A stretch of 64,000 bases of DNA. Origin: Bifidobacterium subtile. Its GTDB lineage: Bacteria > Actinomycetota > Actinomycetes > Actinomycetales > Bifidobacteriaceae. The notes beneath the pieces were generated by a model, which was given only the letters and a program-made list of their open reading frames with translations, was not told where the DNA came from and ran no database searches. A program made the translations under genes and the position numbers. Of this stretch, positions 1 through 9,413 are shown piece by piece; positions within the stretch are counted from its first letter, which is position 1; each line of letters opens with the position of its first letter. Location: contig NZ_JGZR01000002.1 of the NCBI RefSeq assembly GCF_000741775.1, forward strand, positions 1 to 64,000, written 5' to 3'.

Positions 1-294
1 AGAGACCTCGCGCGCGCCGACCTGATCATCCTCGACGAGTTCGGCTACGTGCCCTTCGACATCGACGGCGCCAGACTCCTCTACCAGATCATCACCGGCA
101 GCTACGAGAGAAGAAGCATCATCTTCACCACCAACATCGAGTTCAGCAAATGGGGCACGATCTTCGCCGACGACAAACTCGCCGCCGCGATCATCGACCG
201 CATCGTCCACCACGGCCGCCTCATCGAATTCACCGGACCAAGCCGGCGCGTGAGCGAAGCCCTCATGTTCGGCAAGGAAATCCACAACCAATAA
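1..294 (+). CDS. istB: IstB-like ATP-binding protein of an IS21-family element (3' part only)
   Basis: The open frame enters from the left edge and ends at a TAA. The visible residues include LIILDEFGYVPFD, the Walker B region of IstB/DnaC-like AAA+ helper ATPases, then an IIFTTNIEFSKWG segment (sensor I-like) and the C-terminal DRIVHHGRLIEFTG typical of IstB. IstB assists the IstA transposase of IS21-type elements in choosing and capturing target DNA. The P-loop and the whole istA gene lie outside the window. Codons are strongly biased to C in the third position. The assignment is firm at family level; whether the complete element is functional cannot be judged here. Confidence 0.9.
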   Translation, partial: RDLARADLIILDEFGYVPFDIDGARLLYQIITGSYERRSIIFTTNIEFSKWGTIFADDKLAAAIIDRIVHHGRLIEFTGPSRRVSEALMFGKEIHNQ

Positions 295-368
295 CCAACA
301 GCACGCTCCACGCCGAAACCCGAAAAAAATAAGTGACCAACCACAAAAAACCAACTTGACTAAAAACA
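1..368 (+). mobile_element. IS21-family insertion sequence, right end
   Basis: After the istB stop there are about 70 non-coding bases ending in ...GACTAAAAACA at 368. Read on the opposite strand this is a TGTTTTTAGTCAAG terminus, the TG...CA type of end usual for IS21 elements. From 369 leftward the minus strand reads directly into native MFS transporter sequence (ALSVIA), so 368/369 is the insertion junction. The left end and the target duplication are outside the window. Confidence 0.75.
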
Positions 369-1603
369 GCGATGACGGACAGGGCCGTTCCCGCCGCGCC
401 GCCGAGCTGGCGGAACATGTTGAACACGCCCGAGGCCTTGCCCATGAGCATGGGTTCGACGGATCCCAGCACGCCCTTCTGCAACGCGGGCCCGGCCAGG
501 GCGAGACCGGCTCCTGATAGGACCAAGAGGACCGCGAGCAGCCAGTACCAGCCGCCGAAGAGCACGGCAGCGGCAAGGCTCGCATAGCCGACGACTTGCA
601 TCGCCATGCCCGCCAGCGCCATGTTGCGTTCGCCATAGTGGTCGACAAGCCTTCCTGCGAAGGGAGAGAGTACGGCGAACGCGCCGGTCCAGGGAAGCAG
701 ACCCAGTCCAGCGCTCAGCGTGCCCAGGCCGAGGGCCGCGTGCAGATACTGCGGCAGGAAGAACACGACGCCGTACATCGCCGCATACAGCAGGAACGTG
801 GCCGCCACCCCGCCCGAGAGTGCCTTGGAGGAGAACAGGCGCAGCGGCAACAGAGAATGGTCCTTGCCCCGCTGCCTGGTGACGAACGCCACGGCAGCCA
901 GCACGCTGGCCAAGCCGGCCACGCCCGCAGGCAGGCGCATCGCCACGTTCGGCGCCTCGGAGAGCGCCCAGACCACCAGCCCGGACGCGGCCACGACCAG
1001 CACCGCGTCAAACGGGTCAATGCGGGAGGCGGGCACGCGCGACTCGGGCAGCTTATAGTGCGCGAGGATCATGCCGGCCAGGCCGATGGGCACGTTGATC
1101 CAGAAGATCCACTGCCACGACAAGGACGCGGTGATCAGCCCGCCCAAAGCAGGGCCGACGACCAGAGCCAGACCGCCCACGCCGCTCCATATGCCCAGGG
1201 CGCCGCCTCGCTTGCTTGCCGGAGTCGCCGAGGTCAGAATCGTCATCGACATGGGCGTCATCGCGCACGCGCCCACGCCCTGGACGATCCGCCCGGCCAG
1301 CAGCCATGCGAAGCTTACCGACAAGGCGCAGGCTGCTGACCCCAAGGTGAACAGGCCAAGCGCGAGGATGTAGGTCCTGCGCCGCCCGATCCGGTCGCCG
1401 ATGGCGACGCCCAGCAGAAGCAGCGCCGCAATCGTGATGTTGTACGCGTTGAGCACCCACTGCAAGCGCACCACATCCAGGCCGAACTGGCGTCCTATCG
1501 CGCCCGAAGCCGTCGTCACGATCATCGAATCCATCATCGCCATGAAGATGCCCAATGAGGTTAGTGCCATCAGCCACCCCTGCGAAACTCTTTGGTTGGA
1601 CAA
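369..1603 (-). pseudogene. MFS drug/H+ antiporter (DHA2/EmrB-QacA type), 3' end removed by the IS
   Basis: A major-facilitator exporter that would extrude drugs or toxic compounds across the inner membrane. Starting at ATG 1603 (MSNQRVSQGW), 411 native residues remain. They show the family signature GDRIGRRRTYILALGLF in the first cytoplasmic loop, the WRWIFxINVPIG-type motif (here WQWIFWINVPIG) and about 13 hydrophobic helices, as expected for a 14-TM DHA2 protein. Native sequence stops after GGAAGTALSVIA; the frame then reads 34 residues of IS DNA. The last helix is therefore lost and the protein is probably inactive, although a stable product is possible. It lies downstream of the ArsR gene in the same direction, with an operator between them. 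Confidence 0.85.
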
Positions 1604-1697
1604 CGGTGACGTGACCTCCTGGGCACCGCTGTGGTTGCTGGGTCATTCCGCCTCGGAAGAGGTGGCATCCGGATATAACCTATGCATAGGATCTCCT

Positions 1698-1739
1698 GTT
1701 TTATAGTTGAATAATTAAACAATTGTTAAACTATAAAAC
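1698..1739. promoter_or_regulatory. Inverted-repeat operator between the ArsR gene and the MFS gene
   Basis: Perfect 11-bp arms GTTTTATAGTT (1698-1708) and AACTATAAAAC (1729-1739) flank a 20-bp A/T-rich spacer. The site lies between the regulator stop and the MFS start, upstream of the MFS gene. ArsR-family dimers bind A/T-rich imperfect palindromes of this kind, so this is the likely binding site of the neighbouring regulator. The A/T richness stands out from the local GC-rich DNA. Confidence 0.65.
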
Positions 1740-1774
1740 GGAGTGATGACTACGCCGTAATGGGTGTTTATTTC

Positions 1775-2095
1775 CTAGTTCAGGGAGTCAAAGAAGTGGG
1801 TGACGTACCGGTCGAAGGCCTCGTAGTCGAGGGTGACGTACTTTTCCCGCGCGTCCTTGCGCATGTGAATCAGGCCAGCCTCGCGCAATGTGCGGAAATG
1901 GTAGGATCCGGCGGATCTGGTGATATCGACTGCCAGGCCGACTTCCTCGCACGTCACGCCTCGCCCGACTTTTTTCAGATAGCGAACGATCTCAAGCCGA
2001 ACCGGGTCTGACAGCGCCTTGAATACCTTCGCGGTCGTCTCGTTGTCGTCGGGCGCATTGTGTTCAACAGTCATGCAACCATAATACGAAAACAA
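1775..2095 (-). CDS. ArsR-family winged-helix transcriptional regulator
   Basis: A 106-residue protein with one winged helix-turn-helix. KVFKALSDPVRLEIVRYLKK is the classic ArsR opening, followed by TCEEVGLAVDITRSAGSYHFRTLREAGLI (recognition helix) and a wing KDAREKYVTLD. I see no CxC metal-binding motif in the recognition region, so it probably senses something other than a thiophilic metal. The first possible start is a TTG at 2095; an internal ATG at 2074 (MTVEHNAPDD) is also possible, and ribosome-site spacing does not settle it. It is transcribed toward the MFS exporter and probably represses it, using the palindrome at 1698-1739. Confidence 0.85.
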   Translation of the reverse strand: MFSYYGCMTVEHNAPDDNETTAKVFKALSDPVRLEIVRYLKKVGRGVTCEEVGLAVDITRSAGSYHFRTLREAGLIHMRKDAREKYVTLDYEAFDRYVTHFFDSLN

Positions 2096-2224
2096 CTCCC
2101 CAAAACTCCGAAACCGTGCATTCTTACGTACGACACGAGTTCGAACATATGTTCTACTGCTTGTGTATTGTATGACCTACCGAATCGGAAACCGGCCACG
2201 AAGGAGCGCATAAGGAGGCGAGCT

Positions 2225-3934
2225 ATGGCAGATCGGACTTACATAGCGATCGATCTCAAATCGTTCTATGCCTCCGTCGAATGCGTGGAGCGCAACCTTG
2301 ACCCGCTGACGACCAATCTGGTGGTGGCCGATGTCAGCCGCACCGAGAAGACGATCTGCCTGGCAGTTTCGCCTTCGCTCAAGGCATATGGCCTTCCCGG
2401 TCGTGCGCGGCTGTTCGAAGTGGTGCAGAAGATGGCGGAGGTCAATGAGCGCCGTCGCCTGAACGCCCCGGGAAGGCGTCTCGAAGGGGAGTCTTTCGAT
2501 GCCGATGAGCTGAGCGCGTCGCCGAATCTGAAGGCGACTTACATCGCCGCCAAGCCCAAGATGGCGCGGTATTTGCAGCGCAGTGCGGAAGTGTATGCCA
2601 TTTATCTGCGATACGTGGGTGCGCAGGATATCCATGTGTATTCGGTTGATGAGGTGTTCATGGACGTGACCCATTATCTCAAGGCTTCGGGCATGAGCGC
2701 GCATGAGATGGCGGTTGCGATAGTGCATGATATCCAAAAGGATACGAAGCTGACTGCCACAGCCGGAATCGGCACGAATATGTATCTGAGCAAAGTCGCG
2801 ATGGATATTGTGGCGAAGCATATTCCGGGCGATGAGGACGGCGTGCGCGTCGCCGAACTCGATGAGACGTCGTATCGTCAGCTGCTGTGGGCGCACAGGC
2901 CGTTGACCGATTTCTGGCGGGTTGGGCGCGGATATGCGAAGAAGCTTGAAGCGCACGGGTTGCTCACGATGGGGGATATCGCTCGCTGTTCAGCAGGCAG
3001 ATCTTGCGATTATTACAACGAGGATCTGCTCTACCGAATGTTCGGCATCAACGCCGAGCTGCTCATCGACCATGCCTGGGGCTACGAACCCTGCACCATC
3101 GAGGAGATCAAGGCCTACAAGCCTGCGGCCACCAGCATGAGTTCCGGTCAGGTGCTCCAAACGCCCTATGACTGGAAGCATGCCCGGCTCGTGATCAAGG
3201 AGATGACCGATATGCTCGTCCTGGAAATGGTGGACAAGCGGATGCAGACCGATCAGATCGGGCTGTATGTCGGCTATGAGCGGCTGAACAATGTTGCGCC
3301 GGGTACCAGTGCCAGTATCAGCACTGGCCAAGCACGTGCTGCTGGTGCTGGTGCCGCTGACCGTGCTGGCGAGGGACATGCTGGCGGTAGGTATGCTGGC
3401 AGAGAAGGTACCGATGAGGAGAACGGCAGCGCTGAAAGTGCCGACGTCGAAAGCATCGGTGCAGAAGGCATTGACGTCGGTGCCGTCATGCGCAAGCCGT
3501 CATCGCGAGCCGTGGTGCAGGACCGTTTTGGACGCAAGGTGCCCAAACCTTCACGAGGCACGACGAAGCTTGGTTCGTACACGTCGTCATCCAAAGTCAT
3601 CATCAAGGCTATGATGGCGCTCTACGACCGCGTGACCGACCCGCTGCTTATGGTGCGCCGGATGAACGTCGTCGTGGGTCGGCTGCGGCCGGCATATGCA
3701 TCGGGCACGGGGGAGCAGCGCTATGAGCAGCCTGACCTGTTCTCGTGCGGAGACGACGAGGAGGCGGCCCGTCAGGCAGCCGAACAGGATCAGCGCAACG
3801 AACTCGAAGTGCAGCGTGCGATGATCGGTGTCAAGCGACGATTCGGCCGCAACTCCATTGTCAAAGGCATGGATTTGGAAGAAGGCGCCACCGGCATCAA
3901 GCGCAACGCGCAGATAGGAGGTCATGCCGCATGA
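2225..3934 (+). CDS. Y-family translesion DNA polymerase (DinB/UmuC-like)
   Basis: A 569-aa error-prone polymerase for bypass of DNA lesions. The start is ATG 2225, preceded by a strong AAGGAGG at 2212-2218. MADRTYIAIDLKSFYASVE carries the first catalytic Asp; YSVDEVFMDVT near residue 140 is the SxDE motif; TATAGIGTNMYLSKVAMDIVAK follows, then helix-hairpin-helix residues (FWRVGRGYAKKLEAHGLLTMGDIA). The little-finger region ends in GRKVPKPSRGTTKLG and a late RRMNVVVGRL. It resembles the UvrX/YqjW-type polymerases of Firmicutes more than DinB. A low-complexity Ala/Gly/Glu/Ser insert of about 60 residues (from about residue 358) interrupts the little finger. The stop overlaps the start of the YolD-like gene. 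Confidence 0.9.
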   Translation: MADRTYIAIDLKSFYASVECVERNLDPLTTNLVVADVSRTEKTICLAVSPSLKAYGLPGRARLFEVVQKMAEVNERRRLNAPGRRLEGESFDADELSASPNLKATYIAAKPKMARYLQRSAEVYAIYLRYVGAQDIHVYSVDEVFMDVTHYLKASGMSAHEMAVAIVHDIQKDTKLTATAGIGTNMYLSKVAMDIVAKHIPGDEDGVRVAELDETSYRQLLWAHRPLTDFWRVGRGYAKKLEAHGLLTMGDIARCSAGRSCDYYNEDLLYRMFGINAELLIDHAWGYEPCTIEEIKAYKPAATSMSSGQVLQTPYDWKHARLVIKEMTDMLVLEMVDKRMQTDQIGLYVGYERLNNVAPGTSASISTGQARAAGAGAADRAGEGHAGGRYAGREGTDEENGSAESADVESIGAEGIDVGAVMRKPSSRAVVQDRFGRKVPKPSRGTTKLGSYTSSSKVIIKAMMALYDRVTDPLLMVRRMNVVVGRLRPAYASGTGEQRYEQPDLFSCGDDEEAARQAAEQDQRNELEVQRAMIGVKRRFGRNSIVKGMDLEEGATGIKRNAQIGGHAA

Positions 3935-4377
3935 CGCTTGAAGCAACCCATCGTTACGATGACATCATCGCGATGCCGCACCACCAGTCACGCACCCACG
4001 CGCGGATGGCTCTGCGCAGTCGCGCCGCGCAGTTCATGCCATTCGCTGCGCTCACCGGATACGACGCCATCATCATGGAAGCGGCACGCGAAACGCATCA
4101 GCACGTGCTGCTGGACGAGGACGCACAACGCGAACTCAACGCGAAGCTGCAACGCGCCTTGGATCAGCGCGAATCCCGGCATCGGCTCGCAATCACCTAT
4201 TTTCGCAAGGATGGCAGCAAGGACGGCGGCGACTACATCACCGCAGAAGGCATCATCCATCTTATCGACCGAGAACGGAAAGCCCTCGTGCTCGAAGACC
4301 ACACGGCGATTCCGCTTGAAGAAATCATCGCCCTAGATGATTTGGATAAGCCGGGTGATGGGAAGACGCGGGTATAG
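3931..4377 (+). CDS. YolD-like partner of the Y-family polymerase
   Basis: 148 residues, translationally coupled to the polymerase by an ATGA overlap. The N-terminal part, YDDIIAMPHHQSRTHARMALRSRAAQ followed by FMPFAALTGYD, is the signature of small proteins found beside UvrX-like polymerases and grouped with the YolD-like family. The C-terminal half (ITYFRKDGSKDGGDYITAEGIIHLIDRERKALVLED) matches the YolD-like fold. Its biochemical role is not established; an accessory role in translesion synthesis is inferred from gene pairing. No independent promoter is apparent. Confidence 0.8.
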   Translation: MTLEATHRYDDIIAMPHHQSRTHARMALRSRAAQFMPFAALTGYDAIIMEAARETHQHVLLDEDAQRELNAKLQRALDQRESRHRLAITYFRKDGSKDGGDYITAEGIIHLIDRERKALVLEDHTAIPLEEIIALDDLDKPGDGKTRV

Positions 4378-4436
4378 GCAGCGAAGGAGCAATGTAGTCA
4401 GTCGAATGTGGGACGGCGCAGACTTATCATGGAGCC

Positions 4437-5211
4437 ATGCGTGATATGCCCAGTTACCCGACTTGGATCAAACCATCGAGAATCCGATTGTTCTGGATGC
4501 TTTCGGTGGCGATTGTGCTTGCAGCCGTTGTGGCTGGCGTCATCTGGAGGCCTGGATTTGCGTTGGCCATAGTGGCGGTGCCTTGTATCTACATCGCTGG
4601 TCGTCATCAGTGTGACATCGTGGCGGCTGAGCCCGCAAGGCGATGATATTCAGGCAAAGGTTCATCAGCAGATCGTCGAGCGAGTTGGCGACGGCGAGAA
4701 CTATCTCGATATCGGGTGCGGGAGCGGCGAACTGCTGATCAAGCTTGCGAAGACGTGGCCGGGGAAATTCATCGGCCTGGATTACTGGCCTGGGGAGTGG
4801 GGCCAGTTTGCGCGGGTTCAGGCAGAACGGAATGCAAGATTGGAACATGTTCCGCAAATAGCATTCGTTCATGGTTCCGTGTCAAGGTTGCCATTCTCAA
4901 ATGGCGAGTTTGATCGCGTGGTGAGTTGCCTTACCTTTCATGAAGTCAAAGATGCTGACAACAAAAACGTGAGCATCGCCGAGGCCATCAGGGTTGTAGC
5001 GGACGGTGGTCGTTTTGCCTTTGTTGATTTATTCGATGATACGAAGATCTACGGAAGTCGTGAGTGCGTATTGGCTGCTATCCGTGATGCTGGCGGTCGA
5101 ATCGAGGAACAGACCGTACTGTCCGCAGCACTTCCCTTGCGATGGCCGATGAACACGCCAAAAGTCCTGCGTTACGCCGTCATTATCTCCGGAACAAAAC
5201 GTGCGTCATAG
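4437..5211 (+). pseudogene. Membrane-anchored SAM-dependent methyltransferase split by a frameshift
   Basis: Two overlapping reading frames together look like one class I methyltransferase. The first (4437-4646) gives MRDMPSYPTWIKPSRIRLFW plus two hydrophobic helices ending near IYIA. The second (frame of 4612-5211) continues with LVVISVTSWRLSPQGDD and then the SAM-binding motif YLDIGCGSGELLIKLA, an acidic/motif II region and a substrate domain. The switch must fall at roughly 4585-4600, where no homopolymer is present. The normal protein would be about 255 aa. Either it is a pseudogene, a sequencing error, or the soluble methyltransferase is made from the GTG at 4612. The substrate is unknown. 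Confidence 0.7.
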
Positions 5212-5396
5212 GCACAATGCGCATCGGCGCCGCTATACCAGGTCTCATGCTATATATCCACGACATTGCCAGCGAACTGAGGTCGGGGTAAATTCAGATT
5301 CACACACAACATCTACTGGCTACTGGGAACCGTTTGGCCTGTATGCCAATCTTTTGATACTCGTTCATTGACAGGTATACGGACGGAATGACAAGC

Positions 5397-5452
5397 AAGG
5401 CCGCCAGAGAATCGTACGACACTCATGCGGTGCCCGATTCCCCAGCGGCCTT
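5397..5452. terminator. Hairpin between the convergent methyltransferase and purL
   Basis: AAGGCCGC (5397-5404) pairs with GCGGCCTT (5445-5452), and an inner GAATCG/CGATTC pair extends the stem. It lies between two converging genes and could terminate either transcript, but no U-run follows. Confidence 0.45.
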
Positions 5453-5507
5453 ACCAATGCTATGTATACCGGTTTGCTCTAGCCTGCGCCGATCCAGCGC
5501 AACCCGC

Positions 5508-8500
5508 TCACGCCGTGAAGTACTCGACTCCGGCTTCGAAGATCGGCTGGCGTTCGGTGCCGGGGACGTTGCGGTATAGGCCTGCGCCGGAGCGCTCGGA
5601 GTGGGCCATCTTGCCGAAGACGCGGCCATCGGGGCTGGTGATGCCTTCGACGGCAAGCAGGGAGCCGTTCGGATTCACGTCCAGACTCATGCCTGGCACG
5701 CCGTTTTCGTCCACATATTGCGTCGCTATCTGGCCGGAGGCCTTGAGCTGGTCGAGCACTGGCTGCGGGGCGACGAAACGGCCTTCGCCGTGGGATATCG
5801 CAATCGTGTGGATGTCGCCGACCTGCGTCTTGGACAGCCACGGCGACAGATCGGAGGCCACGCGCGTATGCACGAGGCGGCTCTGGTGGCGACCGATGGT
5901 GTTGAAGGTCAGCGTCGGGCATTCGGCCGTCATCGGCACGATGTCGCCGAAAGGCACCAGACCGAGCTTGACAAGTGCCTGGAAGCCGTTGCACACACCT
6001 AGCATCAGTCCATCGCGGTTGTTCAGCAGGTCGCGCACGGCCTCGGTGACCTGCGGCGAGCGGAAGAACGCGGTGATGAACTTGGCCGAGCCGTCCGGTT
6101 CGTCGCCGCCGGAGAAGCCGCCGGGAATCATGACGATCTGGCTGCGGGATATCTCTTGCGCCAGACGCGCGGTCGATTCCGCGACAGCGCCCGGGGTGAG
6201 GTTGTTGATGATCAGCGTGCTCACCTCGGCGCCCGCCTGTTCGAATGCCGCCGCCGAATCATATTCGCAGTTGTTGCCGGGGAAAACGGGAATCACGACG
6301 CGCGGCTTGGCGATGCTCGTGCCGGAACGGCGAGTCGTCTGACCAGCAATATGGCTGATCGTCTCGACCTGGGGGCCGTCCGCGCGGTAGGGGTACACCG
6401 ATTCGATGCCGCCCTCCCAGACTTCCTGCACCTGCGCGAGATCCAACGTTTCCGCACTCGTACGGAACGCATAATCCGCCGTCGTGGTACCGATTGTGCC
6501 CATGCACACCCGGTTAGTCACCTTCGGCAGTGCGGCACCATCGGCCAGTTCCACGAAGAACGAGCCATATGCGGCTTTGAAGAGATCGTCAACCGCGATT
6601 TCCGGCTCAAGCGCAAGCCCGATGCCGTTGCCTACGGTCATTTCGAACAGCGCCGCGGCGCTCGCGCCGTAGCCCGGCGTGGAGACCGCTAGCGCGGAAC
6701 CGTCTTCGATAAGCTCCTCGACGGCGGTCATCGCACCCAGCAGGCCCTCAGTATCCGGAGTCAATCCGTCGGCGGCATAGCGCGGCGCGATGCGCACGAC
6801 GCGATGACCGGCACCCTTGAACTCAGGCGAAGTGGCGTGGTTCACCGGTCCGATGGCCACGGCGAAGGAGATCAGGCTCGGCGGCACGTCGAGATCCTCG
6901 AAACTGCCGCTCATGGAGTCCTTGCCGCCGATGGCGCCCACGCCCAGATCGACCTGCGCGTTCAGCGCGCCGAGCACTGCGGCCAACGGCTTGCCCCAAC
7001 GGCTCGGCTCAGTGCCGGGCTTGCCGAAGTACTCCTGCAGGCTCAGATAAGCGTTCTCGCGCTTGAAGCCGCTGGACACGAGCTTCGACAGCGACTCGAC
7101 CACGGAAAGATACGCGCCGGTGAACTGGTCGCGCTCCATGATGTAGGGATTGAAGCCCCACGCCATGGCTGAGGCAGTGGTCGTTTCGCCGAAGACCGGC
7201 AGCTTCGCCACCATCGCCAGGCTCGGCGTGAGTTGACGCGAACCGCCATAGGGCATCAGCACCGTGCCTGCGCCGATGGTCGAATCGAAGCGCTCACCAA
7301 GCCCCTTGTTCGAAGCGACGTTCAGATCGCTCACCAGCGCGTGCATGCGCGCCGCTAATGTCCCCGAGTTCCACGATGCCGGCGTGGCATAGTTGCTGCT
7401 CGGCCCCACTTGCACCCGCTGATGCTTTTCGGCACCGTTCGAGGCAAGGAAGGCGCGGCTCAGGTCGACGATGGCGTCGCCCTGCCAGTTCATGCGCATC
7501 CGAGCCTCTTCGGTGACGGTCGCGACAACCGTGGCCTCAAGATTCTCCTGGCGCGCGTATTCGAGGAATTCGTCCACATCGGAAGCGGCGACATCCACTG
7601 CCATGCGCTCCTGCGACTCGGATATGGCCAGCTCGGTGCCGTCGAGTCCCGCGTACTTCTTGGGTACCGCGTCCAAATTGATGATCAGCCCGTCGGCGAT
7701 TTCGCCGGTCGCCACCGACACGCCGCCTGCGCCGAAATCGTTGCAGCGCTTGATGAGCTGACAGGCGTCCTTGCGGCGGAAGAGCCGCTGCAGCTTACGT
7801 TCGACAGGTGCGTTACCCTTCTGCACTTCGGCGCCGAGCTCAGTGGTCGAGGTGACGTCCAGAGACTGCGAAGCGCCCGTGGCCCCGCCGATGCCGTCGC
7901 GGCCAGTACGCCCGCCCAGCAGAATGATCTTGTCGCCCGGAGTCGGGGTTTCGCGGCGCACATGATCGGCTGGCGTAGCACCCACCACGGCACCGACTTC
8001 CATGCGCTTGGCCACGTAGCCCGGGTGGTAAATTTCGTCCACCTGCCCGGTGGCTAGGCCGATCTGGTTGCCATACGAAGAGTATCCAGCGGCGGCCCCG
8101 GTCACCAGCTTGCGCTGGGGAAGCTTGCCCTGCAATGTCTCGCTCACCGGCACAGTCGGGTCGCCGGCACCGGTGACCCGCATCGCCTGATATACATAGG
8201 AGCGGCCGGAAAGCGGGTCGCGGATGCAGCCGCCAATGCAGGTGGCCGCGCCGCCGAAGGGCTCGATTTCCGTGGGATGGTTATGCGTTTCGTTCTTGAA
8301 CAGGAACAGCCAGTCCTCGTCTCGCCCGTCCACGTCGACCTTGACCTTGACGGTGCACGCGTTGATCTCCTCGGACTCGTCCAGCCCGGTGAGCAGGCCC
8401 TTGGTCGCAAGCCATTTCGCGCCGATGGTGGCCATATCCATAAGGCATATCGGCTTCGCGTCGCGGCCCAGCTCCTTGCGCATCGCAAGATAACGGTTGA

Positions 8501-9335
8501 AGGCCTCGCTCACCTTGTCATCGTCGAAGGCGATGTCGTCAAGACGCGTGCCGAAGGTCGTATGGCGGCAATGATCGGACCAGTACGTGTCAATGACCTT
8601 GATTTCGGTGATGGTCGGCTCGCGCTTCTCGCCGGCGAAATAGCGCTGGCAGCATTGCGCATCCGCCAGATCCATCGCCAGAGCGCGATCCACAAGGAAA
8701 TCGCCCAGGCCTTGTTCGTCCAGTTCGTTGAATCCCCTGAGGATTTCGACTGATCCGGGCTGCTTGACCTCGTCGTTCAGGCTGGTCACCGGGTCGAGCG
8801 AGGCCGGCCGCGATTCGACCGGATTGATCACATAGCGCTTGACGGCTGCCAAGTCCTCGGGGGAGAGGTCGCCGGCGATGATGTAGATTCTGGCTGTGCG
8901 CACGGTGGGGCGCTCGCCCTGGGAGATGAGCTGGATGCATTCGCTTGCGGAATCGGCCCGCTGATCGAACTGGCCGGGAAGGTACTCCACGCCGAAGATG
9001 GCGTTGGATGCGGCGCCGGCTGCGGTATTGTCGCCGGCCTTGTTGTCGATTCCGGGAAGCGTCTCGGAAACCGTATCGACCTGCGGCTCGCTGAACACAG
9101 TCGCCACGGCCTGATCGAACAGCGCGGCATCGATGCCCTGCACGTCATAGCGGTTGATCATGCGCAGCCCGGTGATGCCCGTGATGCCCAGAATCGTGAC
9201 GAGCTCGCTGCGCAATTGCTGCGCTTCAACGTCGAATCCGGGCTTCTTCTCCACGTAGATACGGAACACGGATGCATTGTCATGATTGTCATGCGCCGTT
9301 GCGTTTGCCTGTGCCGCGGTGTTTGTCTGAGCCAC
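5508..9335 (-). CDS. purL: Phosphoribosylformylglycinamidine synthase, single-chain (PurL with fused glutaminase)
   Basis: Fourth step of de novo purine synthesis: FGAR + Gln + ATP to FGAM. At about 1275 aa it is the large one-chain form, with an N-terminal PurS-like region, two AIR-synthase-type halves (the first contains the ATP/FGAR segment DTYWSDHCRHTTF and FLFKNETHNHPTEIEPFGGAATCIGG) and a C-terminal class I glutaminase. The latter shows IPGGFSGGDEPDGSAKF, the nucleophile in GVCNGFQ and the catalytic His in ISHGEGRF. GTG 9335 (VAQTNTAAQ) after AGGACA is a better start than the upstream ATG 9377. It lies downstream of purC in the same direction. Most actinobacteria use separate purS, purQ and purL genes. 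Confidence 0.95.
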   Translation of the reverse strand: MAQTNTAAQANATAHDNHDNASVFRIYVEKKPGFDVEAQQLRSELVTILGITGITGLRMINRYDVQGIDAALFDQAVATVFSEPQVDTVSETLPGIDNKAGDNTAAGAASNAIFGVEYLPGQFDQRADSASECIQLISQGERPTVRTARIYIIAGDLSPEDLAAVKRYVINPVESRPASLDPVTSLNDEVKQPGSVEILRGFNELDEQGLGDFLVDRALAMDLADAQCCQRYFAGEKREPTITEIKVIDTYWSDHCRHTTFGTRLDDIAFDDDKVSEAFNRYLAMRKELGRDAKPICLMDMATIGAKWLATKGLLTGLDESEEINACTVKVKVDVDGRDEDWLFLFKNETHNHPTEIEPFGGAATCIGGCIRDPLSGRSYVYQAMRVTGAGDPTVPVSETLQGKLPQRKLVTGAAAGYSSYGNQIGLATGQVDEIYHPGYVAKRMEVGAVVGATPADHVRRETPTPGDKIILLGGRTGRDGIGGATGASQSLDVTSTTELGAEVQKGNAPVERKLQRLFRRKDACQLIKRCNDFGAGGVSVATGEIADGLIINLDAVPKKYAGLDGTELAISESQERMAVDVAASDVDEFLEYARQENLEATVVATVTEEARMRMNWQGDAIVDLSRAFLASNGAEKHQRVQVGPSSNYATPASWNSGTLAARMHALVSDLNVASNKGLGERFDSTIGAGTVLMPYGGSRQLTPSLAMVAKLPVFGETTTASAMAWGFNPYIMERDQFTGAYLSVVESLSKLVSSGFKRENAYLSLQEYFGKPGTEPSRWGKPLAAVLGALNAQVDLGVGAIGGKDSMSGSFEDLDVPPSLISFAVAIGPVNHATSPEFKGAGHRVVRIAPRYAADGLTPDTEGLLGAMTAVEELIEDGSALAVSTPGYGASAAALFEMTVGNGIGLALEPEIAVDDLFKAAYGSFFVELADGAALPKVTNRVCMGTIGTTTADYAFRTSAETLDLAQVQEVWEGGIESVYPYRADGPQVETISHIAGQTTRRSGTSIAKPRVVIPVFPGNNCEYDSAAAFEQAGAEVSTLIINNLTPGAVAESTARLAQEISRSQIVMIPGGFSGGDEPDGSAKFITAFFRSPQVTEAVRDLLNNRDGLMLGVCNGFQALVKLGLVPFGDIVPMTAECPTLTFNTIGRHQSRLVHTRVASDLSPWLSKTQVGDIHTIAISHGEGRFVAPQPVLDQLKASGQIATQYVDENGVPGMSLDVNPNGSLLAVEGITSPDGRVFGKMAHSERSGAGLYRNVPGTERQPIFEAGVEYFTA

Positions 9336-9413
9336 TCTTGTCCTGTCCTTCGGTCGGTGCTTGAGCACGGAATACACGGAATGCCTATGCGGTTATTGTT
9401 GGATGCTTGCGGT

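Noticed and set aside
2060..2224. N-terminal extension of the Y-family polymerase
   Set aside because: AAGGAGG sits just before ATG 2225, and the family begins at this position.
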